In this document: positions 8,225 to 15,656 of the stretch, in pieces
How the letters are laid out: each line of letters starts with the position of its first letter
Position numbering within the stretch: position 1 is the first letter of the stretch
DNA from: Streptomyces sp. Sge12
Lineage (GTDB): Bacteria > Actinomycetota > Actinomycetes > Streptomycetales > Streptomycetaceae
Direction of reading: 5' to 3'
DNA: 64,000 bases
NCBI RefSeq assembly: GCF_002080455.1
Contig: NZ_CP020555.1
Coordinates: 4,022,001-4,086,000, forward strand
The notes under the pieces: model-generated
Seen by the model: only the letters and a program-made list of their open reading frames with translations
Database searches by the model: none
What the model was told of the DNA's origin: nothing
Position numbers and translations under genes: made by a program

Positions 8225-8556
8225 GTCCTTACCTCCTCCAGTGCGGATTCACCGCTGTCCGAGTGGGCTCCGTAGCGCTCCCAGCGCTCGTTGAGCCGGA
8301 TCCGTCCGTCGTCCAGGAACTCGGGGGTGCTCCAGCACCGCCCGGCGATCACCTCGCCGTCGGCGAGGACCATCGTGTAGGCGAATTCGAGGTTCCCGTC
8401 GGACTCCACGCGCCCGTTCAGCGAGCCCCGGCGGACCGGGCCCCCGTCGAAGTCGGCCCAGAGCAGGTCGCCTTCCTGGCGGTAGTGGCCGATGGGGGCG
8501 TCCTCGCCCGCCGGGTAACCGGTGTTGCGGAAACTTCTGCCGTCGTAATCGATCAC
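8221..8556 (-). CDS. small conserved protein (often mis-named 'N-acetylglutamate synthase')
   Basis: About 111 residues from GTG 8556, which overlaps the upstream TGA as GTGA and has AGGAG 11 bases before it. An ATG at 8583 would add nine residues but overlap the upstream gene more. IDYDGRSFRNTGY, YRQEGDLLWADFDGG and DGRIRLNERWERYG match a family of single-domain beta-rich proteins found in Firmicutes and Actinobacteria that databases commonly label N-acetylglutamate synthase without an acetyltransferase fold. The function is unknown. It sits between the DDAH-like and solute-binding-like genes and is translationally coupled to both, so it probably serves this pathway. Confidence 0.65.
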   Translation of the reverse strand: MIDYDGRSFRNTGYPAGEDAPIGHYRQEGDLLWADFDGGPVRRGSLNGRVESDGNLEFAYTMVLADGEVIAGRCWSTPEFLDDGRIRLNERWERYGAHSDSGESALEEVRT

Positions 8557-9377
8557 GGGCGTCGTATCTCCTGAGTGATGCATTTGACCGCGCCACCGGC
8601 CTTCAGCAGTTCGGACATGTCCACGCCGTGCGGCTCGAAGCCGCGGGCGCGCAGCTCGTCGATCAGGTGGGTGGCCGTCTCCGTCACGACCACGTTCAGT
8701 CCGTCGCTCACCGCGTTCAGGCCGAAGGCGTCGGCGTCCTGGCGGGTGGCGAGGATCGCGTCCGGGTACAGCTCGCGCAGCACGGCCCGGCTCTCCTCGG
8801 AGAAGGCCTCGGGGTAGTACGCCACCAGGTCCTCGTCGAGGACGAACAGCGCGGTGTCCAGGTGGTAGAAGCGGGGGTCGGTCAGGGTCAGGCCGACCAC
8901 CGGCAGGCCGAAGAACTCACGGAGCTCCTCGTGCGCGCCGGGGTCGCTGCGGAATCCCGCGCCGGCCAGGATCCGCCGGCCGGCCGGGGCGAAGTCGCCC
9001 TCGCCCTCGTTGACGTACTGCGGGACACGGATGTCGGTGTAGCCGCGGGCCTCGAACCAGGCCCGGTGGGCGTCCGCCTCGGCGGCGCGCTCCTGGTGGC
9101 GGAACTTCGCGATCAGCACCTTGCCGTCGACCACGGTGGCGCCGTTGGCGGAGAACACCATGTCCGGCAGGCCGGGGACCGGGTCGATGAAGGAGACCTC
9201 GTGCCCGAACCCGAGGTACAGGTCCCGGATGCGCTCCCACTGGGCGAGCGCCAGGTCGGCGTCCATCGGCTTGTCGGGGTTCATCCACGGGTTGATCGCG
9301 TAGGCCACCTCGAAGTGGGTCGGCCGGCACATCAGGTAGTGCCGCTTGGTGGCCGTGCGCCGCGGGGTCTCAGCCAT
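8553..9377 (-). CDS. dimethylargininase/arginine-hydrolase family enzyme (copy 1)
   Basis: 274 residues of the guanidine-modifying superfamily (DDAH, arginine deiminase, amidinotransferase). Landmarks: MCRPTHFEVAYAINPWMN (16-33), LPDMVFSANGA (70-80), the acidic NEGEGDF (123-129), catalytic His172 in FYHLDTA, and catalytic Cys266 in GGAVKCITQE, with all key residues present. Family members hydrolyse arginine, methylarginine or related guanidines to citrulline or, for dihydrolase types, ornithine. It overlaps the ATP-grasp gene upstream by 8 bp. In this cluster it could supply ornithine/citrulline or process a guanidine intermediate; the sequence alone does not distinguish these. A paralogue at 15657 is divergently transcribed. 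Confidence 0.85.
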   Translation of the reverse strand: MAETPRRTATKRHYLMCRPTHFEVAYAINPWMNPDKPMDADLALAQWERIRDLYLGFGHEVSFIDPVPGLPDMVFSANGATVVDGKVLIAKFRHQERAAEADAHRAWFEARGYTDIRVPQYVNEGEGDFAPAGRRILAGAGFRSDPGAHEELREFFGLPVVGLTLTDPRFYHLDTALFVLDEDLVAYYPEAFSEESRAVLRELYPDAILATRQDADAFGLNAVSDGLNVVVTETATHLIDELRARGFEPHGVDMSELLKAGGAVKCITQEIRRP

Positions 9378-10623
9378 GCTCCGGCCTCATCTCGGTGCGG
9401 ATGCGGCCGGCCGCGACGTGCGCGGTGGTCAGCGCCTCCGTCAGGGAGGTGCCGGTGGCGCCGATGAAACCGAGGATGTTGTTGCCCGCCGGCGGACGCT
9501 TGATGACGGTCCCCGCCGTGGCCGTGATCTTGAGGAAGAACAGCGCGGGATCCTCGGCCACCTCGGTCGGCACCTCGATGGACTCGACCGTTCCCGCCCC
9601 GCTGATCAGGCACATCGCGGCGGTGTGCACTCCCGTCGGCGCGTAGTGCGAGACGTCCGGCTCGGTGCCCCGGGCCACGTCCACCACGCACCGGATGGGG
9701 TCGTGACCGGCGCTGATCCGCGCCATGTGGTCGAGCCCGCCGCCGCCGGGGCGGATCGCTATCTCCAGGATGAAGGGCCGGCCCTGGTGGAACCTCACCT
9801 CGGCGTGCAGCACGGACCGGCGCAGCCCCTGCGCGTGGGCCGCGTCCCGGACCACCTCGTGGACCGCGGCGATCTGCTCGGGGGTCAGGGAGCTCGGCGC
9901 GTGGTGGACGTCGTCGTCGAAGGTCCCGCTCTCGACGGTGATCCGGTCCACGATGGAGCCGAGGTACACCTCGTCGTCCCAGGCCAGCGCCTCGATGAGG
10001 TGCTCGTGGCCGTCGAGGTAGCCCTCGACGATGATCCCGTTCGGGCCCAGGTCCAGTCCGTCGGCCTCCATCAGGGCCCAGGTCATGGTCTCGATGCCCG
10101 CGGTGGCGTCCGCGAAGCGGGCCCGCATCTCCTCGGGGTCGTCGACCTTGAACACGAAGTTGCTCGCGGCACCCAGGGTGGGCTTCAGGATCAGCGGGTA
10201 GCCGAGCTCCTCACCGGCCGTCAGGGCGGCCTCGACGTCGGGGGCGTAGCGGAAACCGGGGTGCGCCGCGCTGCCGCGCTCGTGGGCCTGGCGCATCAGG
10301 TACTTGTTGCGGCTGGTGCGGGCGGCCTCGAGGCCGATGCTCGGCAGGCCGAGCGCCTCGGCGACGACGGCCACCGTGACGACCCCGGACTCCGAGAAGG
10401 TCAGGACCCCCTCGAACTCCTCCTCCGCGTGCCAGACCTTGGCGGCCGTGACGATGTCCTCGATGTGCTTGGAGCCGGCGATCCGGTAGCGGTCCGCGTC
10501 CCAGAAGTCCTCCGTGCCGATTCCGTTGAGGACGTGGACGTCGGCCCCGAGGGCCTCGAGCTGCTGGTAGCGCGAGACGTAGTAGGTGGCGTTCTGGCTG
10601 GCTTCGATCGCGAGCAGCTTCAT
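9370..10623 (-). CDS. ATP-grasp amino acid/peptide ligase (copy 2)
   Basis: 417 residues. The N-terminus MKLLAIEASQNATYYVSRYQ starts the pre-ATP-grasp domain. The ATP-grasp fold follows: RTSRNKYLMRQAHERG, YPLILKPTLGAASNFVFKV, GIIVEGYLDGHEHLIEAL, and the metal site RPFILEIAIRPGGGGLDHM. It is well diverged from the copy at 4675 (different N-domain and phosphate-loop sequence), so it should use different substrates rather than being a recent duplicate. It lies 15 bp after the MFS gene and overlaps the DDAH-like gene. It most likely forms an amide with the hydrazine-containing or DDAH-derived amino acid. Confidence 0.85.
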   Translation of the reverse strand: MKLLAIEASQNATYYVSRYQQLEALGADVHVLNGIGTEDFWDADRYRIAGSKHIEDIVTAAKVWHAEEEFEGVLTFSESGVVTVAVVAEALGLPSIGLEAARTSRNKYLMRQAHERGSAAHPGFRYAPDVEAALTAGEELGYPLILKPTLGAASNFVFKVDDPEEMRARFADATAGIETMTWALMEADGLDLGPNGIIVEGYLDGHEHLIEALAWDDEVYLGSIVDRITVESGTFDDDVHHAPSSLTPEQIAAVHEVVRDAAHAQGLRRSVLHAEVRFHQGRPFILEIAIRPGGGGLDHMARISAGHDPIRCVVDVARGTEPDVSHYAPTGVHTAAMCLISGAGTVESIEVPTEVAEDPALFFLKITATAGTVIKRPPAGNNILGFIGATGTSLTEALTTAHVAAGRIRTEMRPEHG

Positions 10624-10638
10624 CTGTGCCGACCCCCC

Positions 10639-11973
10639 TCAGACCTTGGCCGGGACGGCTTCGGCCGGGGCGGCCGCGGCGACGGGCTCGGCGACCGGCT
10701 CGGACACGGTCGCCGCGGCGGGCTCGGACACGGTCTCGACGGCGGCAGCGGCGGCCTCGGCGGCGGCGACCTCACGGTCGTGCTGGCGGAGCGAGATGAC
10801 GGTGAGGGTGGCGATGACGACCACCAGGGCGGAGAGGGCGTAGAAGCCGTTCTTCACGTTGGTGGAGTCGACCAGGAGCGAGATCAGGACGACGGCGGTG
10901 GTGCCGGCCGCGAGGCCGAAGGCGTTGGTGGCACCGAAGACGAAGCCGGTCTTCTCCTCGGGCGCCGCGCTCATCAGGGCGGTACGGGCCGAGATGCGGG
11001 CCACGCAGAAGGCGATCGCGGCGAAGGGGATGACGGCCATCATCGCGTAGAGGTGGATGGACTCCATGGACAGGAGCACCGCGAAGGCGAGGTAGCCGAT
11101 CAGCGCCGTCTTCAGCACGGTGGCCTTGGAACTGATCTTCTTGAAGGCCCAGGCCGCGAACAGCGCACCGATGCCGAACAGGGCGTCGACGATGCCGAGG
11201 TAGCCCGCGTTGGACTTGAAGCCGTCGATGACCAGGACCAGCATGATGCTGTTGCCGACGATGATGACGATGTTGCCGATGATGTAGAGCAGCGCGAGAC
11301 GGGCCAGCGGCGGGCGGGTGCCGGACGCGGCGGCCTTGGCAGCGGCGGCGGCCTTGGCCGCGGCCTCCGGGGCGCTGATGGCCTGGCCGGCCGGACGGCG
11401 GCCGATGAAGAACAGCAGGGCGGCGGAGAGCAGGAACGTGATCGCGTTGAAGTAGAACAGCGACGTGGTGCCGACCCAGACGATCACCCAGCCGCCGAGG
11501 GCCGCCGAGGCGAGCGTGCCGGCCTGGATGGCGATCTCGGCGTTGCCGTTGAACTGGGCGAGCCGGGACTCCGGGATGCGCTCCTTGATCAGGGCGTTGC
11601 TGGCCGGGAAGAAGAGGGCCGCGGAGATCGACAGGATGAAGCTGGCGACGTAGCTGACGGTCGAGGGGTTGCCGCCGAGCAGCAGCCAGACCGGCAGACC
11701 GATCGCGGCGGCCGCGCTGGCCAGGTCGGAGACCATCGCCAGGGTGCGGCGGTCGAAGCGGTCGGCGAGCTTGCCGAAGAAGAGGGAGAGCGCCACCTGC
11801 GGGATGGTGACGGCGATCATCAGCCAGCTGACCGCGAGCATGGTGTTGGCCTCGGTGAAGACCAGGTACGAGGCGGCGGTGAGCTGGATGCCGTTGCCCA
11901 GGTTGGTGATGAAGGTCGCGGGGATGAGCAGGCGTTCTGCCCGATTGGGACGGGGCGGGGCGATGGTGGACAC
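10639..11973 (-). CDS. MFS transporter, probable product exporter
   Basis: 444 residues with about 12 predicted membrane helices and the MFS loop motif GKLADRFDRRTLAMVSD between helices 2 and 3. The family resembles MefA/bacitracin-type drug exporters (NGIQLTAASYLVFTEANTML near the start). The C-terminal ~50 residues are an Ala/Glu/Val-rich low-complexity tail (AAAEAAAAAVETVSEP, repeated AAATVSEPVAEP), predicted cytoplasmic. It sits in the middle of the operon between the MetRS-like and ATP-grasp genes, which suggests export of, and resistance to, the final compound. Confidence 0.8.
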   Translation of the reverse strand: MSTIAPPRPNRAERLLIPATFITNLGNGIQLTAASYLVFTEANTMLAVSWLMIAVTIPQVALSLFFGKLADRFDRRTLAMVSDLASAAAAIGLPVWLLLGGNPSTVSYVASFILSISAALFFPASNALIKERIPESRLAQFNGNAEIAIQAGTLASAALGGWVIVWVGTTSLFYFNAITFLLSAALLFFIGRRPAGQAISAPEAAAKAAAAAKAAASGTRPPLARLALLYIIGNIVIIVGNSIMLVLVIDGFKSNAGYLGIVDALFGIGALFAAWAFKKISSKATVLKTALIGYLAFAVLLSMESIHLYAMMAVIPFAAIAFCVARISARTALMSAAPEEKTGFVFGATNAFGLAAGTTAVVLISLLVDSTNVKNGFYALSALVVVIATLTVISLRQHDREVAAAEAAAAAVETVSEPAAATVSEPVAEPVAAAAPAEAVPAKV

Positions 11974-11988
11974 AGTGCTCCTCGGAGG

Positions 11989-13608
11989 TCAGGCTCGGAT
12001 GACGGCCGGCTCGGCCACGGGCGCGAACGCCCCGACCGCGGTGGACAGGAGGGGGAGTCGCAGCGGGGCGACGGGGTCGGCGGCGAAGGCGCCGGCCGGA
12101 AGGCTCAGGTCGGCCCCGGCCCGCTCGGCACGGGCCGCGACGTCGACGAGCAGCGGAGCGGCGCACGCGGTCAGCGTCCGGACGGCGAGGATCAGGTCGC
12201 CGAGGTCGCTCGGGACGTCCACCGCCACGCGGTCCGCCTGCTTCAGCAACCGGTCGAGGTGCACGACGATCAGGTCCGCCGCCCGGTGGAGGCTGAAGCT
12301 CTCCAGCTCGTAGTGGGAGCGGAACCGCTCGACGACGATCCCCGCCTGCTCGGCGCCGGTCGCGGAGACCGGCAGCAGCGCGTCCGCCGGAACCCCGGCG
12401 AGCATCTCGTCCAGCCGGCCCGCGAGCCGGTTCCACGGCTCGACCAGCCGGGAGCTCGACAGGCTGTCGAGCGCCTCGCGGCTGAAGTTCGTACGGGAGT
12501 GCTCCGGCGCGGTCAGCGCCAGGTAGAAGCGGACGAGGTCGCGCGGTACCTCGGCCACCAGATCGGCGGCCCAGACCACGTGGCCTTTACTCGTGGAGAA
12601 CTTCTGGTTCTCCAGTTCGTAGAACTCGTTCGACACGATCGCGTGGGGCTCGACGTACCGGTCGCCGTGCGCCATCAGCAGGGCCAGGTGCGTCATGCCC
12701 CAGAAGTAGACGTTGTCGAATCCGAGGAAGTACACGAGGTCGATGCCGTGCTCGGACAGCCAGTGCTCGTCGAAGCGGTCGGTGTGCTCGCCGAGCTGCT
12801 CGGCCGCGTACCAGGTGCAGTACATCGAGGCGGCCATGCCCTCGGCCCAGGCGTTGAGGACCTGGCCCGGCGTCTCGGTGAAGGGGGCCGGGATGCCCCA
12901 CGCGGTGGGGTAGGTGATCGGGAAGTCCGGCAGCGGGCGCTCCAGCGCCTCCCGGATGAGCTGCGCGGTGTGCGGGCGCAGTACGTCGCGGTGGCGGACG
13001 TAGTAGTCGGCGAGCCGGTCGCGGTACTCCTCCATCGGCAGGACGAGGATCTGCGCCTCGCGGTGCGTGACCACGGCGGCCGGGTCGACGGTGGAGCGGG
13101 GACGCAGCAGTTCGTCGAAGTTGTTGGGGTGCCCGCAGGACTCGCAGAGCCCGCCGCGGCTCTCCACCAGGCACACCGGGCAGTCGCCGGCGACCAGGCC
13201 CTCCATCAGGTACTCGCCGGTGGCCTCGACGTACGGCAGCAGCACCGTCTTCAGGCGGAAGGCGCCGTCGCTGTGGAGGTCGGTGACGAAGTCGATGACG
13301 GTCTGGCGGTAGCCCTTGTCGAAGGGGGCGAAGCCGTCGACGGAGATGCCGGCCGCCTCCAGGGTGGCGCGGATCTGCGTCGCGGAGCGCAGGGCCAGTT
13401 CCTCCGGGGTCAGCCCGGCGCGGGCGGCGCTGGAGACCACGTAGGTCTGGCTGTCGTCGGTGCCGCTGGTGAAGATCACCGGGCGGTCCGAGGCCCGCAG
13501 GTAGCGTGCGTACACGTCGCCCGCCAGGTACGGGCCCGCCAGGTGCCCGGTGTGCAGGTCGCCGTTCGGGGTCGGCGGCGGCGCGATGATGACCGTACGG
13601 CGTGTCAT
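11989..13608 (-). CDS. methionyl-tRNA synthetase-like N-N bond-forming partner
   Basis: 539 residues of a class I aminoacyl-tRNA synthetase of MetRS type. HIGH-like HTGH at 19-22 (PNGDLHTGHLAG), a zinc knuckle C143-x2-C146...C155-x2-C158, KMSKS-like KFSTSK at 336-341 and GFDNVYFWGMTHLAL are all present. A shorter helical anticodon-type C-terminal region remains. In the hydrazine synthases of s56-p1 and triacsin this domain is fused behind a cupin; it activates glycine with ATP and delivers it to an N-hydroxylated lysine without tRNA. Here the ATG at 13608 overlaps the cupin stop as ATGA, giving the same domain order as two proteins. A housekeeping MetRS is unlikely given the operon, though tRNA charging is not excluded. 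Confidence 0.88.
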   Translation of the reverse strand: MTRRTVIIAPPPTPNGDLHTGHLAGPYLAGDVYARYLRASDRPVIFTSGTDDSQTYVVSSAARAGLTPEELALRSATQIRATLEAAGISVDGFAPFDKGYRQTVIDFVTDLHSDGAFRLKTVLLPYVEATGEYLMEGLVAGDCPVCLVESRGGLCESCGHPNNFDELLRPRSTVDPAAVVTHREAQILVLPMEEYRDRLADYYVRHRDVLRPHTAQLIREALERPLPDFPITYPTAWGIPAPFTETPGQVLNAWAEGMAASMYCTWYAAEQLGEHTDRFDEHWLSEHGIDLVYFLGFDNVYFWGMTHLALLMAHGDRYVEPHAIVSNEFYELENQKFSTSKGHVVWAADLVAEVPRDLVRFYLALTAPEHSRTNFSREALDSLSSSRLVEPWNRLAGRLDEMLAGVPADALLPVSATGAEQAGIVVERFRSHYELESFSLHRAADLIVVHLDRLLKQADRVAVDVPSDLGDLILAVRTLTACAAPLLVDVAARAERAGADLSLPAGAFAADPVAPLRLPLLSTAVGAFAPVAEPAVIRA

Positions 13609-13973
13609 GCCTGGACTCCTTCGTGGCGGGCTGCGAACCGCTGTGTCATGTCGAGGTCCCACCAGACGCTGTACATCTCGAAGTCCGCGTCGGACTCGTT
13701 GATCACCCGGTGCTCGGAGCCCGGGGTGAAGTGGACGATGTCCCCGGTCACGAAGGGCTTGCGGACGCCCTGCGACTCCAGGACGGCGGAGCCGGCGACG
13801 GCGATGAAGATCTCGTACTCGTGGTGGGCGTGGGCCGTCGAGGCGGTGCCGGGGCGGATCACGCACCAGGACCCCTCGAAGGGGGCGTTGAGCTCGGGCC
13901 AGGGCAGCAGCCGCTGGGCGTCCAGTCCGTTCTCGTGCGTCAGTCCGTCGCGGTCGAGTTGCTTGGTGAGCAT
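13605..13973 (-). CDS. stand-alone cupin of the hydrazine-forming system
   Basis: 122 residues, a single complete cupin. Motif 1 is H48-x-H50-x3-E54-x6-G61 (TAHAHHEYEIFIAVAG) and motif 2 is G77...P84-G85-x2-H88-x3-N92 (GDIVHFTPGSEHRVIN), so the 3-His/1-Glu metal site is intact. In fused cupin-MetRS enzymes the cupin catalyses rearrangement of an O-glycyl-N-hydroxylysine ester into the N-N bonded hydrazine. Its stop overlaps the MetRS-like start, which should give equal amounts of both proteins and favours a complex. The hydroxylase that supplies the substrate is encoded 54 bp upstream. Confidence 0.85.
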   Translation of the reverse strand: MLTKQLDRDGLTHENGLDAQRLLPWPELNAPFEGSWCVIRPGTASTAHAHHEYEIFIAVAGSAVLESQGVRKPFVTGDIVHFTPGSEHRVINESDADFEMYSVWWDLDMTQRFAARHEGVQA

Positions 13974-14027
13974 GTGGGTCGGTCTCTCCTCGTCAGGCGG
14001 GTACGGCTCGTGAGGGGTGCGCGGTGC

Positions 14028-15338
14028 TCAGACCGCGCCGGCGAGCGCGAGCTCTCGCAGTTCCGGGACCTCGACGGAGCGGGTCGCGCGGTGCGCGAGG
14101 ATGTCCTCGGTGATCTCGGCGGAGCGGCCCGCGAGCACGCTGAGCAGCGAGTCGGCGATGCCGTGGGTGGCCTCGTTGACGCCCTGCAGGTAGCAGGCGC
14201 CGGTCGCCGGGCGACCCAGGTCGAGCCGGTAGTGACGGCTCACGTTGATCTCTTCGAGGCCGATCGACTGCGCGAGGGCCTTGACCGCCCACGGCATCTC
14301 GCGGACGAATCCGGTGCCCAGCAGCACCAGGTCCGTGCGCATCTCCCGCTCGGCCCCCGACTTGCGGTCGACGAGGGTGAGGACGACCTCCTCACCGTCC
14401 ATGCGGGCGGCGGCGACGTCCGTCATCGGGTGGATCGCCAGGCGCTCCTGTCCGGAGCGGCGGTCCTGGTAGAACTGCCGGTACAGGCCGTCCAGGGTGG
14501 CGGGGGAGAGGCCGCCGTAGTTGGAGCGGTACATCTCGCCGAGCAGCTGCTGGCGCGCCTCGGGCGAGGAGCCGTAGAACTCGTCGATGAAGGACGTGTA
14601 GTAGAGCTCGTTGGTGAACTTGCTGCTCTCGTAGCCGTTCAGGCCGATGGAGCGCATGATCATCGTCGGCTTGCACTCGGGCAGATCCCGCAGTGCGGCG
14701 CCGAACAGCTCGGCCGCGCTCTGGGCGCCGCCGATCACCGCGACGCGGTGCGGCAGGTCGGCCCGCACGTCGGCGATGCGCTGCGTGTACTGGGTGCTGT
14801 GGATGACGCGCTCGGCGGGCAGACCGTCGAACACGGCGGGGACGTGGGCGTCGCGGCCGGCGCCGATGACGAGGTAGCGGCAGCCGATGGTGTCGCCGTC
14901 GGCCAGGGTGACCAGCCAGCCGGAGAGCTCGCCGTCGGCGCCCGTCACCGCCTCGACGCCGGCGCATTCGCGGCCGTATTCGACCTGCACCGTGTCGAGT
15001 TCATTGGCTACCCATTGCAGATACTCGGATATCTCGCTGCGGTAAGGAACAAAACTCGCCAGGTTGACGAAGGCGTCGAGGCGCTCCTGGGAGTGCAGGA
15101 AATTGACGAAGGAGAATCTGCTGGTCGGATTGCGCATGGTGACCAGGTCCTTGAGGAAGGAGACCTGGCTGAGCGCGTCCGGCAGCAGCATGCCCCGCTG
15201 CCAGACGATGTCCTGCTCGCGCTCGATCAGCAGGGTGTCACCGGCCAGCTCGGGTGCGAGCTCCTCGACGGCGACCGCCAGCGCCAGGTTCGCCGGGCCT
15301 GCGCCGACTGCGAGCAGTTCGACATTGCGATGCGCCAT
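14028..15338 (-). CDS. L-lysine/L-ornithine N-monooxygenase
   Basis: 436 residues, usual for the SidA/IucD/PvdA flavin N-hydroxylases. ATG at 15338 has GGAGG 7 bases upstream. FAD motif AVGAGPANLALA follows the start, then WQRGMLLPDALSQVSFLKDLV, where IucD-type enzymes bind flavin and substrate. An NADPH motif VAVIGGAQSAAELFG lies mid-protein, and DLVLLGTGFVREMP is the ATG-type C-terminal motif. It hydroxylates the side-chain amine of lysine or ornithine using NADPH and O2. As first gene of the leftward operon, followed by cupin and MetRS-like genes, it supplies the N-hydroxy amine for N-N coupling. Lysine is the substrate in known cupin-MetRS systems; ornithine is possible. Confidence 0.9.
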   Translation of the reverse strand: MAHRNVELLAVGAGPANLALAVAVEELAPELAGDTLLIEREQDIVWQRGMLLPDALSQVSFLKDLVTMRNPTSRFSFVNFLHSQERLDAFVNLASFVPYRSEISEYLQWVANELDTVQVEYGRECAGVEAVTGADGELSGWLVTLADGDTIGCRYLVIGAGRDAHVPAVFDGLPAERVIHSTQYTQRIADVRADLPHRVAVIGGAQSAAELFGAALRDLPECKPTMIMRSIGLNGYESSKFTNELYYTSFIDEFYGSSPEARQQLLGEMYRSNYGGLSPATLDGLYRQFYQDRRSGQERLAIHPMTDVAAARMDGEEVVLTLVDRKSGAEREMRTDLVLLGTGFVREMPWAVKALAQSIGLEEINVSRHYRLDLGRPATGACYLQGVNEATHGIADSLLSVLAGRSAEITEDILAHRATRSVEVPELRELALAGAV

Positions 15339-15474
15339 GGAAGTACCTCCAGATGGAACAGGTGGACAGGTTCGTACGGTCAGGCAGGACGGTTCGCGTC
15401 CTTGCGTTGCCTTCCGGGTGATGTCCACATTCCACGCCGCCCCCCGATTGCCCGGAAGCCGTTCCGGCCACGGA

Positions 15475-15513
15475 CAATCAACTCGGCCGGGGGTCCGGCA
15501 GGAGGGTTGATTG
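15475..15513. promoter_or_regulatory. inverted repeat in the divergent hydrazine-cluster promoter
   Basis: CAATCAAC (15475-15482) is repeated inverted as GTTGATTG (15506-15513), arm starts 31 bp apart (about three helical turns), in the 318-bp gap between the N-hydroxylase (minus) and the second DDAH-like gene (plus). It is a plausible operator serving both promoters. Nothing else distinctive was seen in this gap besides the two Shine-Dalgarno sequences. Confidence 0.4.
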
Positions 15514-15656
15514 GCCGGTGTTCGCCGTTACTTCCGGTCAATCCCGGGCGCCATTTCCATTGGCCCGAGTGATCAGTTGCGTCACACGCATCCGACTGGC
15601 CGAAACATCCCTCGGGCAGTCGGGCTTCCATCGAAACCCCATGAGAAGGAGCCCTC

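Noticed and set aside
11989..13608. Housekeeping or antibiotic-resistant methionyl-tRNA synthetase
   Set aside because: Coupling to a cupin and an N-hydroxylase within an operon fits the hydrazine system better; still needs a tree to exclude fully.
9346..14013. A 1555-codon open frame on the plus strand
   Set aside because: It is antisense to ATP-grasp, MFS, MetRS-like and cupin genes that have clear motifs; Gly/Arg/Val-rich composition is the usual mirror-frame effect of high-GC codon bias.
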